Source: Haemophilus haemolyticus
GTDB lineage: Bacteria; Pseudomonadota; Gammaproteobacteria; Enterobacterales; Pasteurellaceae
Length of the DNA stretch: 64,000 nucleotides
Direction: 5' to 3'
NCBI RefSeq assembly: GCF_003493605.1
Contig: NZ_QQKA01000003.1
Span: 1-64,000, forward strand
Shown: piece after piece, positions 47,964 through 56,471 of the stretch
Layout of the letters: the number at the start of each line of letters is the position of its first letter
How positions within the stretch are numbered: the stretch's first letter is position 1
Made by a program: the position numbers and the translations under genes
Notes under the pieces: model-generated
Told to the model about the DNA's origin: nothing
The model's input: only the letters and a program-made list of their open reading frames with translations
Database searches by the model: none

Positions 47964-48311
47964 TTAATCTTCGCCCCAAACCTCTTTAGCGATTTCTTCG
48001 CGTGTAGTATAAATACCCGCATCCCACTGGATAAGATACATTAATTGATTGGGACTAGGGATGGTGTATTTAACTATGCCACGATCACCAACAATAGCAT
48101 TCAATTTCTTAAAATGCTCAATAAATAGATGATTTTGATACCTGCATCTAACTGATGCTTGGAATAACTTTGTAATTGCTTGATCTTCAATCTCAGTTAA
48201 TTGTTCACGAGAAATTTCACTTGATGCAAATTTTAAACGAGCCTCTTTTAATACTTGTGAGCGTAAATAAAAGCCTACTGTGGCTACATGTAATGGGAGT
48301 TTTTTTGATAT
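47964..48311 (-). pseudogene. Remnant of a MetE-like (cobalamin-independent methionine synthase family, YxjG/YxjH-type) gene
   Basis: The minus strand holds one open frame of 115 codons with no start codon: it opens with ATA after a good ribosome site (AAGGAAG). The N-terminal part reads S-K-K-L-P-L-H-V-A-T-V-G-F-Y-L-R-S-Q, then LKEARLKFASSEISREQL and EDQAI, typical of the N-terminus of YxjG-type methyltransferases. After about 55 residues it jumps to GDRGIVKYTIPSPNQLMYL, which belongs more than 50 residues further on in that family, and it stops near residue 115 of an expected 340-370. So the start codon, an internal segment and the C-terminal half, with the zinc-binding residues, are lost. 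Confidence 0.7.
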
Positions 48312-48370
48312 TTTACTTCCTTATTTTATGATTTAATTAAAAGAATTCTAACGTATTTTCTACACCCCTT

Positions 48371-49576
48371 CTATTTTTCACTAATTCCTTGTGAACAAGC
48401 ATAAGCCGAGCTCCACGCCCATTGGAAATTATAGCCGCCTAGCCAGCCCGTCACATCCAGCACTTCACCAATAAAATACAAACCGCTTACTTGGTTACTT
48501 TCCATTGTTTTAGAAGAAATTACTTTAGTATCCACACCGCCCATTGTCACTTCTGCTGTACGGTAGCCCTCTGTGCCATTTGGGGTAAATTCCCAGTGAT
48601 GAATAAAATCCACTAGATTTTTTACCCGCACTTTACTGATGTTAGCGATAACTTCATCTTGCACAAGGCCTTGTTCAATCCAAAGTTCAACCAATTTTTT
48701 CGGAAGTAATCGAACCAAGATGGTTTTCAACATTTGTTTTGGTGAATGTTGTTTTGCTTGATTAATTTCCTCTTCCACATTGTGGTTCGGTAATAAATCA
48801 ATTTCTACAGACTCAGTGGGCTGCCAATAATTGGAAATTTGCAATACCGCAGGGCCTGAAATACCACGATGGGTAAACAAAAGCTGGTTATAAAAAGATT
48901 TTCCGCTCTGCGCTGTGATCGTAACTGGCAAACTAATACCTGAAAGTGCGGTTAAAAATTTATCTGTTTCTCGATACGTAAAAGGCACCAAACTCGCTCG
49001 TGGAGGAATAACGGGAATGGAAAATTGTTCTGCAATTTGATAGCCAAATGGCGTTGCGCCAAGCCCTGGCATAGAAAGCCCACCTGTGGCGACAATCAAA
49101 TTTTTACATTGCCATTGGGTTGAATTTATCTGTAAAACAAACCGCACTTTTTCATCATTTTGAATCCGTTCAACTTGAGAAACTTCGCTACGCAATAAAA
49201 TCTTAGCGCCATATTTATCGCATTCAGATTTCAGCATTTCAACGATTTGTTCTGCGCCCTCATCGCAAAATAATTGCCCCAATTCCTTTTCGTGATAAGC
49301 AATCCCCTGCTCCGCGACAAGAGAAATAAAATCCCAGTTGGTATAACGAGCCAGTGCCGATTTGACGAAATGAGGATTTTGCGAAAGGTAATGAGCTGGC
49401 GTAACCTCTAAATTGGTGAAATTACAAAATCCACCGCCCGACATCAAAATCTTACGTCCGATTTTTTTGCCGTTGTCGAAAACTGTCACCGACTTGCCTA
49501 ATTTAGCCAATTGTGCAGCACAAAATAATCCTGCCGCACCTGCACCAATAATAATGTTTTCAGAATATTGGCTCAC
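48371..49576 (-). CDS. HI0933-family FAD-dependent oxidoreductase (YhiN/BaiN-like)
   Basis: This is a 401-aa flavoprotein with the FAD-binding dinucleotide motif IIGAGAAGLFCAAQLAKLG at residues 9-27, a GGGFCNFTN segment near 47, the second nucleotide motif LIVATGGLSMPGLG near 160, and the C-terminal GEVLDVTGWLGGYNFQWAWSS typical of the family. Members are annotated as putative dehydrogenases and the physiological substrate is unknown. Its ATG overlaps the upstream ccmH-type stop by four bases (ATGA), so it is the last gene of the cytochrome c maturation operon here. Confidence 0.88.
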   Translation of the reverse strand: MSQYSENIIIGAGAAGLFCAAQLAKLGKSVTVFDNGKKIGRKILMSGGGFCNFTNLEVTPAHYLSQNPHFVKSALARYTNWDFISLVAEQGIAYHEKELGQLFCDEGAEQIVEMLKSECDKYGAKILLRSEVSQVERIQNDEKVRFVLQINSTQWQCKNLIVATGGLSMPGLGATPFGYQIAEQFSIPVIPPRASLVPFTYRETDKFLTALSGISLPVTITAQSGKSFYNQLLFTHRGISGPAVLQISNYWQPTESVEIDLLPNHNVEEEINQAKQHSPKQMLKTILVRLLPKKLVELWIEQGLVQDEVIANISKVRVKNLVDFIHHWEFTPNGTEGYRTAEVTMGGVDTKVISSKTMESNQVSGLYFIGEVLDVTGWLGGYNFQWAWSSAYACSQGISEK

Positions 49577-50718
49577 GGATTTTGCCCTTTTTCACCACGT
49601 TGTAAAAAATCCAACATCTTCATTCGTTGAATAACTGAACGACGATCCACTGCCGCATTACCTGAATCTAATAATTGCTGTAAATACGCACTGGCTTGTG
49701 GATATTGACGATTTTCTAAGGCAATTGTCGCCAACAAAGAAAGGCTAGATACTTCATTTTTATCTTTTGTCAAAGCTTCATTCAAAAGTTGCTCGACTTT
49801 TGCTGTCACTTGCTGACCTGCTTGATAATAAAGTGCGGTGGCTGCCAAGCCTAAAATATTAGGTTTACTGCCTGATATTTTTTCTGCATTAGAATAAGCT
49901 ACAAGTGCACTATCAAATTCATTATTTTGCACATAGGCTTCCCCTAGTTGAAGCCAAGTTTCCGCATTATTTGGATCAGTACGCAGTTTATTTTGGATCT
50001 TCTCAATCACATTTTCATTTTTATGTTCATCATTCATTTCAACATTTTGATTATGTTGCTCAATCATCGATTGCTCACCTTGTTGAACACGACTAAAACG
50101 ATCAAGAGAAAAATAATAAGCGGTTGGAATAGCCATTAATAAAAAGAAAATCACAAAAGAAAGTTTATGATTACTTTTCCCAAAGGAATCTGTCTTTTGT
50201 TCCTTTTGCTTAGAATCCGAATGAGACTCAGCATTAACAGAAAAATATCTCTGTTCTTTTTCCAACACGCTTCTCTGCTCGACTGAAGATAGGGACGATT
50301 TTTTCCTATTTGAGAAATAAAGCAATGCTGCAGCTAAAATTAAAAGAGCGACTGGCAATAGCCACAACAATGCGGTATTCCATTTGAATGGCGGTTTGTA
50401 ATTCACAAAATCACCAAATCTAGCCGTCATTTGATCGATAATTTGCTGATTACTTTTGCCCTCATCCACCATTTTGTACACTTCAAGACGCAAGTCATAA
50501 GCAATAGGCGAATTAGATTCCACCAAATTTTGGTTTTGACATTGTGGACAGCGTAAAGATTTTGCCAACTCTACGGCGCGAGTACGATCATCTTGATTTT
50601 GAAATTGATAGGTATCCACCATTTCCGCTTGGGCGAATAAGGAAAATGCAAATAAAAGTGCGGTTGCAAAAACAAATGTTTTTTGAACTTGAGTAAAAAT
50701 ATCTAATAGGCTTTTCAT
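49573..50718 (-). CDS. Fused CcmH/CcmI-type cytochrome c maturation protein (NrfF-NrfG-like)
   Basis: This is a heme-lyase component. A signal peptide (cut near residue 31) leads to a periplasmic CcmH domain with the redox motif [16 protein letters not shown] (near 55-70), then a membrane helix ([17 protein letters not shown], near 115). A charged linker and a second membrane helix ([18 protein letters not shown], about 187) follow, and the C-terminal domain has TPR repeats ([20 protein letters not shown]). The TPR part binds apocytochrome. At 381 aa it corresponds to CcmH with CcmI, or NrfF with NrfG, in one chain. Start overlaps the ccmG-type stop by four bases. Confidence 0.88.
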   Translation of the reverse strand: MKSLLDIFTQVQKTFVFATALLFAFSLFAQAEMVDTYQFQNQDDRTRAVELAKSLRCPQCQNQNLVESNSPIAYDLRLEVYKMVDEGKSNQQIIDQMTARFGDFVNYKPPFKWNTALLWLLPVALLILAAALLYFSNRKKSSLSSVEQRSVLEKEQRYFSVNAESHSDSKQKEQKTDSFGKSNHKLSFVIFFLLMAIPTAYYFSLDRFSRVQQGEQSMIEQHNQNVEMNDEHKNENVIEKIQNKLRTDPNNAETWLQLGEAYVQNNEFDSALVAYSNAEKISGSKPNILGLAATALYYQAGQQVTAKVEQLLNEALTKDKNEVSSLSLLATIALENRQYPQASAYLQQLLDSGNAAVDRRSVIQRMKMLDFLQRGEKGQNP

Positions 50719-51245
50719 TTGTTCTTCAATGCTTCAATTTTTGGCAAAAATACCGTTTGCCAAGTTTCTTTATCCAGTAAACCAGAATGGCGATAACGAA
50801 TCACACCATTTTCATCCACAAGATAAGTTTCTGGTGCGCCATCTACGCCTAATTTTAATCCCAATTCCCCATGACTATCATCAATGTTTAAGACAAACGG
50901 ATTGCCCATTCGCTTGAGCATTTCAATGCCATTTTGCGAATTGTCGCGATAATCTATACCCACAATAGGCAATGTTTTTGCAATCTCAATTAACAGCGGA
51001 TGTTCTTCTTTGCAATAACCACACCAACTGCCCCACACATTTAATAAAAATGGCTGTTTAGGAAAATCTTTCGGGCTTACGATTTGTGATGGCTCATGTA
51101 AATTAGCCTGATAAAACTCTGGAACCGGTTTATCAATTAAAGCCGACGCAATTTTTTTCGGATCTTGATTTAACCCTGCAATTAATAATATACACACGCC
51201 TAAAAGCACAAAGAGCGGTGTAAAAAAGATAAGTTTTTTGTTCAT
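50715..51245 (-). CDS. dsbE: Thiol:disulfide interchange protein DsbE/CcmG
   Basis: DsbE is a membrane-anchored periplasmic thioredoxin that keeps apocytochrome c cysteines reduced for heme attachment. One N-terminal membrane segment ([21 protein letters not shown]) precedes a TlpA-like domain with the active site [13 protein letters not shown] (about residues 74-86) and a late cis-Pro region ([11 protein letters not shown]). The 176-aa length fits the family. Start overlaps the ccmF stop by one base. Confidence 0.93.
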   Translation of the reverse strand: MNKKLIFFTPLFVLLGVCILLIAGLNQDPKKIASALIDKPVPEFYQANLHEPSQIVSPKDFPKQPFLLNVWGSWCGYCKEEHPLLIEIAKTLPIVGIDYRDNSQNGIEMLKRMGNPFVLNIDDSHGELGLKLGVDGAPETYLVDENGVIRYRHSGLLDKETWQTVFLPKIEALKNK

Positions 51246-53152
51246 TATTTTTCCTGTTTTCTGCGTAATCCGAAAACGCTAAAAAGTGCGCCAAAGGCCA
51301 TTAAAATACCGCCCGCCCAAAGCCAACGAATCAGTGGTTTATAATGTAAGCGGAAAGTAAATTCCCCTTTGCCGAGAGAATCGCCCATCACAATATATAA
51401 ATCGCCCCAAAAACCACCATCAAGCCCCACTTCACTCATTGTCATTGTTCGTACATCGTAATAACGGCGTTCTGGGATAATTTCTGCATAAGGTTTACCA
51501 TTTTTAGTTACGTCAAAAAAGGCGACTTCTGCCGTAAAATTTGGCCCAATTTCATTAGAAAATTGGCGATAATGAAATTCATATTGCCCTAACGTTTGAC
51601 TTTGTTGCGGTGCTAAACGCACACCAATTTCACTGCCAAAATACCCAGTCATCACCGCACCAATAGTCACAATCGCCACGCCACAGTGTGCTAAAATCAT
51701 CCCAAATTGAGACAAACGAATTTGTCGCCAATTTTGCCATAACGTGACGAATAAAAGCCAAATCGCAAGAGTTAATAACACAAAGGCGAAAGCGTGAAAA
51801 TTCAACGCAGAATTATGGCGTAGCTGTTGCCAAATCATTAGGCCTGCAAGAATCAAAGACGGAATAAGCAACCACCCACAACGTATCAATAATGTGCGAT
51901 CAAATTGCTCCTTACGTATGCTAAGCACAATTACCATTAAGATTAAAATCGCCGTAATAATGGGGAAGAAAATACTATTAAAATAAGGACTTCCCACCGA
52001 AATTGAGCCCCAATTCATCGCTTGGAATAACATCGGGTAAAAGGTACCTAAAAAGGTAGAAACCGTCGCAATGGTCAGCAAAATATTCAGTAATAAAATG
52101 CCACCCGATTTAGAAACGAACTGAAATTTCACCGCACTTTCTGATGAACTTCCCGCTCGTAAAGCGAATAAACCAAAGGCTAACGCTGTCAAAACAAAGA
52201 AAATTAATAACAACACATAACCGCGCGTGTTATCTAATGCAAAAGCGTGCACAGAAGTGAGTGCACCAGAACGAACAATAAACGTGCCTAATACGCTAAA
52301 GGCAAAAGCAAGCAAAGAAAAAAGTGTAGTCCAATAACTAAATACGCCTTGTTTTTCCGTCGCCATTAAACTGTGCAATAACGCCAAACCAAGCAACCAA
52401 GGCATTAAAGACGCATTTTCTACGGGATCCCAGAACCACCAACCGCCCCAGCCTAGCTCGTAATATGCCCACCAAGCACCAAGCACAATGCCAATGGTTA
52501 AAAATAACCAAGAAACCAACACCCATCCACGCATTGAGCGGGCAATTTGTCGTGCAGATTGGTTATAAATCAACGCACTCAAACTCATTGCAAAATTTAC
52601 CGCAAAGCCCACATAGCCAACATATAATAAGGGCGGATGGAAAATTAATCCCACATCTTGCAACATTGGATTGAGATCGCGCCCTTCTGTGGGAGCAGGG
52701 AAAATGCGTCCAAATGGATTGGAATAAAATAAAATAAACACCGCAAAACCAAAGCAAATCAATCCCAATAAAGATAAAGATTGAGCGGAAAAAGTGCGGT
52801 CATTTTTTCGATTAAAAAAAGCAAAAGCAGCAAGCCATAAACTCAATGAAAATAACCAAAACAACATTGAACCTTCATGTCCGCCCCAAGTGGCAGCTAC
52901 TTTAAAAAATGTAGGTAATTGGGAATTAGAATGTGCCGCTACATATTCAAGAGTGAAATCATCCACCGCAAAAGAATAAGCAAGCAAACCAATTGAGAAC
53001 GTCGTCGCAAGGGTAAAAATATAACTAAGCGGCCAAGCAGCATTAATTAAAGTCGAATTTTTTTTGAATAACCCAAGTTGAGGCACTAACGCAAGAAAAA
53101 ACGCGCTAGCTGTTGCGAGTAAAAGAAGGAAAAAGCCAAGTTCTGGAAGCAT
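51245..53152 (-). CDS. Heme lyase CcmF/NrfE family protein
   Basis: This large inner-membrane protein attaches heme to apocytochrome c. The 635-aa length and about 15 hydrophobic segments match CcmF. The heme-handling WWD domain is clear: [20 protein letters not shown] (about residues 233-252). Other conserved parts are [11 protein letters not shown] near 89 and the histidines of the family. It is the first gene of the operon. From memory, H. influenzae carries a second ccm locus, so this cluster may be the NrfE-like paralogue dedicated to nitrite reductase NrfA; I cannot decide here. Confidence 0.9.
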   Translation of the reverse strand: MLPELGFFLLLLATASAFFLALVPQLGLFKKNSTLINAAWPLSYIFTLATTFSIGLLAYSFAVDDFTLEYVAAHSNSQLPTFFKVAATWGGHEGSMLFWLFSLSLWLAAFAFFNRKNDRTFSAQSLSLLGLICFGFAVFILFYSNPFGRIFPAPTEGRDLNPMLQDVGLIFHPPLLYVGYVGFAVNFAMSLSALIYNQSARQIARSMRGWVLVSWLFLTIGIVLGAWWAYYELGWGGWWFWDPVENASLMPWLLGLALLHSLMATEKQGVFSYWTTLFSLLAFAFSVLGTFIVRSGALTSVHAFALDNTRGYVLLLIFFVLTALAFGLFALRAGSSSESAVKFQFVSKSGGILLLNILLTIATVSTFLGTFYPMLFQAMNWGSISVGSPYFNSIFFPIITAILILMVIVLSIRKEQFDRTLLIRCGWLLIPSLILAGLMIWQQLRHNSALNFHAFAFVLLTLAIWLLFVTLWQNWRQIRLSQFGMILAHCGVAIVTIGAVMTGYFGSEIGVRLAPQQSQTLGQYEFHYRQFSNEIGPNFTAEVAFFDVTKNGKPYAEIIPERRYYDVRTMTMSEVGLDGGFWGDLYIVMGDSLGKGEFTFRLHYKPLIRWLWAGGILMAFGALFSVFGLRRKQEK

Positions 53153-53223
53153 AATGTCGTCGTTTTTTTCGTTGATGCGCAGATAAAGTCGCTAATCAAG
53201 TATGTTTCATTAATAAAATTAAA

Positions 53224-53250
53224 AATAGCACCTTGATAGGTGCTATTGTG
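53224..53250 (-). terminator. Terminator after suhB
   Basis: AATAGCACC pairs with GGTGCTATT around TTGATA-type loop bases; on the minus strand TTTAATTTTATT follows. Confidence 0.75.
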
Positions 53251-53260
53251 CTTATAAAAA

Positions 53261-54064
53261 TTAATGATTAAATTCAGCACCTAAACAAGGGCGAATTTTA
53301 TTTAACATTTCTTTTATTACGCGTGATGGTGCGGCAATGATATTGCCGCTGCGTAAGTAGCCGTTACCTGCATCAAAATCACAGACTAAACCACCCGCTT
53401 CACGCACGATTAAATCGCCAGCGGCACAATCCCATGCTTTTAAGCCCATTTCAAAATAACCATCAATACGGTTTGACGCCACATAGCATAAATCCAATGC
53501 TGCAGAACCAGTGCGACGGAAATCTGCAGCATCTTCAATTAAGGCATTCATCATTGCAAATTGAGTTGGCATTAATTTTGGTTGTTTGAATGGGAAACCG
53601 GTCGCTAAAATTGAACCTTGAATTTCACGTTTACTATCTACGCGTAAACGTACTTCGTTTAATTTTGCGCCTTCACCACGCACAGCGGTAAATAATTCAT
53701 TACGGATTGGATCGTAAACAACCCCAACTTCAGTACGATTTTTTACACGAATTGCGATAGACACGGCAAAATGAGGAAGGCCCGTCATAAAATTACGGGT
53801 ACCATCTAGTGGATCAATCACCCATTGTACATCGCTATCTTTGCCTTCAAGCGCACCCGTTTCTTCACTGATGATGGTGTGCTCAGGATAAGATTTACGA
53901 ATAATTTCAATGATTTCTGCTTCTGCCGCTTTATCAACGTTTGTCACATAATCATTAATACCTTTTTGTGTGCTTTCGATAGCATCACGGCGTTCATAAT
54001 TTTTAGCAATCACATTGCCCGCTTTTCGTGCCGCACGAATTGCGATATTTAACATTGGATTCAT
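53261..54064 (-). CDS. suhB: Inositol-1-monophosphatase family protein SuhB
   Basis: SuhB hydrolyses inositol monophosphate in vitro and in E. coli acts in rRNA antitermination with NusA/NusB. The 267-aa protein has the metal-binding motifs EETG near 67, DPLDGTRNFMTG near 84-95 and WDCAAGDLIVREAGG near 214-228. Length equals E. coli SuhB. It is monocistronic and divergent from the competence prepilin operon. Confidence 0.94.
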   Translation of the reverse strand: MNPMLNIAIRAARKAGNVIAKNYERRDAIESTQKGINDYVTNVDKAAEAEIIEIIRKSYPEHTIISEETGALEGKDSDVQWVIDPLDGTRNFMTGLPHFAVSIAIRVKNRTEVGVVYDPIRNELFTAVRGEGAKLNEVRLRVDSKREIQGSILATGFPFKQPKLMPTQFAMMNALIEDAADFRRTGSAALDLCYVASNRIDGYFEMGLKAWDCAAGDLIVREAGGLVCDFDAGNGYLRSGNIIAAPSRVIKEMLNKIRPCLGAEFNH

Positions 54065-54175
54065 ATTTCCACCAGATTTTAAAGAACAGAAAAATTCCGC
54101 GCCATTATAGCGAGATTTGCAAAAATAACCAGTTGAAAATCATAAAAGTGTTGTTTTTCCTATGTATTTGGGAAA

Positions 54176-54197
54176 TTTTGCGATGCAGATCGCAAAA
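54176..54197 (+). promoter_or_regulatory. CRP-S (Sxy-dependent CRP) site of the comNOPQ operon
   Basis: TTTTGCGATGCAGATCGCAAAA is a 22-base palindrome with TGCGA-N6-TCGCA in place of the usual TGTGA-N6-TCACA. The C at the fourth position of the half-site is the mark of Sxy-dependent competence promoters in Haemophilus. It lies 67 bases upstream of the comN start, as expected. Confidence 0.92.
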
Positions 54198-54263
54198 ATA
54201 GCATGAAGGGATTTTTCCATTAATTATTTACCATTAAAGTGCGGTAGAAAATTGGAGAGTTTT

Positions 54264-54782
54264 ATGCAGAAAGGTGTGACATTAGTGGAATTATTGATTG
54301 GGTTAGCCATTATCAGCATTGCGCTGAGTTTTGCCGTGCCATTATGGCAAACGGATTCACCTAAAACGATTTTAGCCAAAGAGCAACATCGCCTGTATTT
54401 ATTTCTACGCCAAATTCAGGCTCGTGCAGAAAATTCATCGGAAGTGTGGTTTTTACTTATCAATCGTAACCTTGCGACACAGCAATGGTGCTTAACAGCA
54501 CAAGTAAAAAATGATCAAACTTGTGATTGCTTAAACCCAACAAACTGCCCAAAAGAGGCCTATGCTCATTTTTACTATCCTTATTTTCCTAAAAAAACGA
54601 TGATTCAAAGCCATTATATTTACCCCAAAGAAATCACAAGGTTTTATGGTGCGCGTAATACCAGTGTTACTCGTTGCTTTATTCTGCAAGCGGAAAATGA
54701 ACGTACATTATTTTCATTTTTCAATGTTGGCAGTATCCGTTTGAAAACCAATCAAGCGGCTAGTGCATGCAATCAATCATGA
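54264..54782 (+). CDS. comN: Competence type IV prepilin-like protein ComN
   Basis: ComN is a minor pseudopilin of the DNA-uptake machinery, induced in competence. The short leader M-Q-K-G is followed by V-T-L-V-E-L-L-I-G-L, a class III prepilin cleavage site with Glu at +5, then a hydrophobic helix and a globular domain with several Cys (CDCLNPTNC near 90). I use ATG 54264, preceded by GGAGAG; a TTG at 54252 is in frame but overlaps that ribosome site. 172 aa. An uptake signal (54237) lies between the CRP-S site and the start. Confidence 0.85.
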   Translation: MQKGVTLVELLIGLAIISIALSFAVPLWQTDSPKTILAKEQHRLYLFLRQIQARAENSSEVWFLLINRNLATQQWCLTAQVKNDQTCDCLNPTNCPKEAYAHFYYPYFPKKTMIQSHYIYPKEITRFYGARNTSVTRCFILQAENERTLFSFFNVGSIRLKTNQAASACNQS

Positions 54783-55492
54783 AAACATTATTAAAAGGGC
54801 AAACCCTATTAGCACTGATGATTTCACTAGCATTGTCGTCTTTATTATTGCTAAGCATTTCGCATTTTTATGTGCAAATTCAAACGCAAAATCAACATAT
54901 GTTATTGCATTTAAAACTACAAGCAGAATTACAACGAACATTACAGCTCATTGGTAAAGATCTTCGGCGATTGGGATTTAGAGCATTAAATACAAAAGGA
55001 ACAGAAAGCAATTTATCTTTATTTGAATTAGATGAACAAGGCACAGCCATTTTCATTAGTCAAGAAGATAACGCCCCACTTAATAGCTGCGTGTTGTTCT
55101 TTTATGATTTAAATAAAAATGGGTGTATTGGCAAAGATTCGCCGAAAACCTGTATGAAAAATGGGAAAAATACATCTAAAAACAGTACAGAAGAATTATT
55201 CGGTTATAAAGTGAGTAACAAAATGATAAAAACCAAACTAACTTATCAAAGTGTTATTCCAACTAATTGCACTGCAGAAACTTGTAAGCGCGCTTTTCAA
55301 CAAACCGCTTGTAACGCTGGGGGCGGTTGGACAGATTTATTAGATAACAATGAATACGAAGTCACTACCCTACAATTTAATTGGTTAATCGAAGGCAAAG
55401 GATTAGAAATCAAGCTAAAAGGAAATTTAAAACAAACCCCAAATATCAGTTATGAAACATCCCTTGTTGTTGCACTATGGAATCAAAAATAA
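54779..55492 (+). CDS. comO: Competence prepilin-like protein ComO
   Basis: ComO is a pseudopilin-like protein of the comNOPQ operon. It starts MKTLLKGQTLLALMISLAL: the residue after the prepilin Gly is Gln, and the usual Glu at +5 is replaced (L-A-L), so processing or assembly may differ. A globular part with Cys pairs (CVLFF, KNGCIG, CTAETCKRAFQQTAC) follows. The ATG at 54779 overlaps the comN stop (ATGA); an in-frame ATG at 54767 would add four residues. 237 aa from this start. Confidence 0.8.
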   Translation: MKTLLKGQTLLALMISLALSSLLLLSISHFYVQIQTQNQHMLLHLKLQAELQRTLQLIGKDLRRLGFRALNTKGTESNLSLFELDEQGTAIFISQEDNAPLNSCVLFFYDLNKNGCIGKDSPKTCMKNGKNTSKNSTEELFGYKVSNKMIKTKLTYQSVIPTNCTAETCKRAFQQTACNAGGGWTDLLDNNEYEVTTLQFNWLIEGKGLEIKLKGNLKQTPNISYETSLVVALWNQK

Positions 55493-55506
55493 CGGAATCA
55501 AAAATA

Positions 55507-56190
55507 ATGACAATACAAAAAGGCATTATCACGCTGACTATTCTGATTTTTATTTCAGGTTTATTAACCGTAATCTTATTGTTGGATGACAGCTATTTAA
55601 GTTTTTTTCGTGCGCAACAAAATCAACGAAAACACTATGTGGAAAGAACATTACAACTGCAAAACATGACAGAGGAGAAAAAACAAACTGCCTGCCTTGA
55701 TTTACCGTTAAATAATAATGAAAGTGTAAAGCAAATCAGCATCACGCTTGATGGTGCCACCGATGCAATTCAATATTTTCTTTGGTGTGAAAGAATAAGT
55801 CTATTTAAAAAATCGCCTACGAGAGGCGATAATCAGGGTGCATTGAAAGATTTTATTCACACAGAAAAACTCACTGAGTTTCGACCGCACTTTTCTTCTC
55901 CGCCCAGAATTTTAAACGCGAATAAAACACCTCAACTTTATTGGTTTTCAGATTCACAAGCGGAAATTGAAATTAATGGCACCGTGTCTGCCGTATTAAT
56001 TGCGGAGGGAGATTTAAAACTAACGGGCAAAGGGAGGATTAGTGGCGCGGTGATTACCAACGGGAATTTAACTTTAGATGGGGTAACTTTAGCCTATGGC
56101 AAACCGGTTGTAACAACCTTAGTGCAACAATATAGCCAATGGCAGTTGGCTGAAAAAAGTTGGAGTGATTTTAATGTTACGGATGAATAA
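55507..56190 (+). CDS. comP: Competence-associated protein ComP (pilus-related)
   Basis: ComP is the third gene of the operon, needed for transformation in H. influenzae by published work on the cluster. M-T-I-Q-K-G-I-I-T-L-T-I-L-I-F has a PilX-like N-terminus: a Gly followed by a hydrophobic helix without Glu at +5. The C-terminal half contains a run of strands (ILIAEGDLKLTGKGRISG and AVITNGNLTLDG) resembling a short beta-helix. I use ATG 55507, 14 bases after the comO stop; an upstream in-frame ATG (55477) overlaps comO. 227 aa. Confidence 0.75.
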   Translation: MTIQKGIITLTILIFISGLLTVILLLDDSYLSFFRAQQNQRKHYVERTLQLQNMTEEKKQTACLDLPLNNNESVKQISITLDGATDAIQYFLWCERISLFKKSPTRGDNQGALKDFIHTEKLTEFRPHFSSPPRILNANKTPQLYWFSDSQAEIEINGTVSAVLIAEGDLKLTGKGRISGAVITNGNLTLDGVTLAYGKPVVTTLVQQYSQWQLAEKSWSDFNVTDE

Positions 56191-56470
56191 AGGCATGTCG
56201 CTCACTACCCTATTATTTTCTTTGGCTTTATTTAGCGTTTTATTTATTGCTTTCAATCAATGGACGGCAAGCCAAAGAAAAAGTGCGGTGAAAACTTATC
56301 AAGATTTTCAGGCGATACAGATTGCGGAGAATCAAGCTCAACGCCAATTTTTAGGGTTAGCTTGTGAACACTTGATACAACAAAATGACTTAACTTTTCG
56401 TGTTCAATGTGGAAACGAACGCATCATTGTGCGTTATCCGATGGGTGAAATTTCGATAAAAACTAAGTAG
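56174..56470 (+). CDS. comQ: Competence-associated small prepilin-like protein ComQ
   Basis: ComQ is the fourth gene of the operon. The N-terminus M-N-K-G-M-S-L-T-T-L-L-F-S-L-A-L-F is again a prepilin-like leader plus helix, with Thr in place of Glu at +5. A short C-terminal domain with two Cys follows. Start candidates are GTG 56165, ATG 56174 and ATG 56183; GGAG eight bases upstream favours 56174 (98 aa). It overlaps comP and is followed at once by recC. Confidence 0.75.
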   Translation: MLRMNKGMSLTTLLFSLALFSVLFIAFNQWTASQRKSAVKTYQDFQAIQIAENQAQRQFLGLACEHLIQQNDLTFRVQCGNERIIVRYPMGEISIKTK

Positions 56471-56471
56471 A

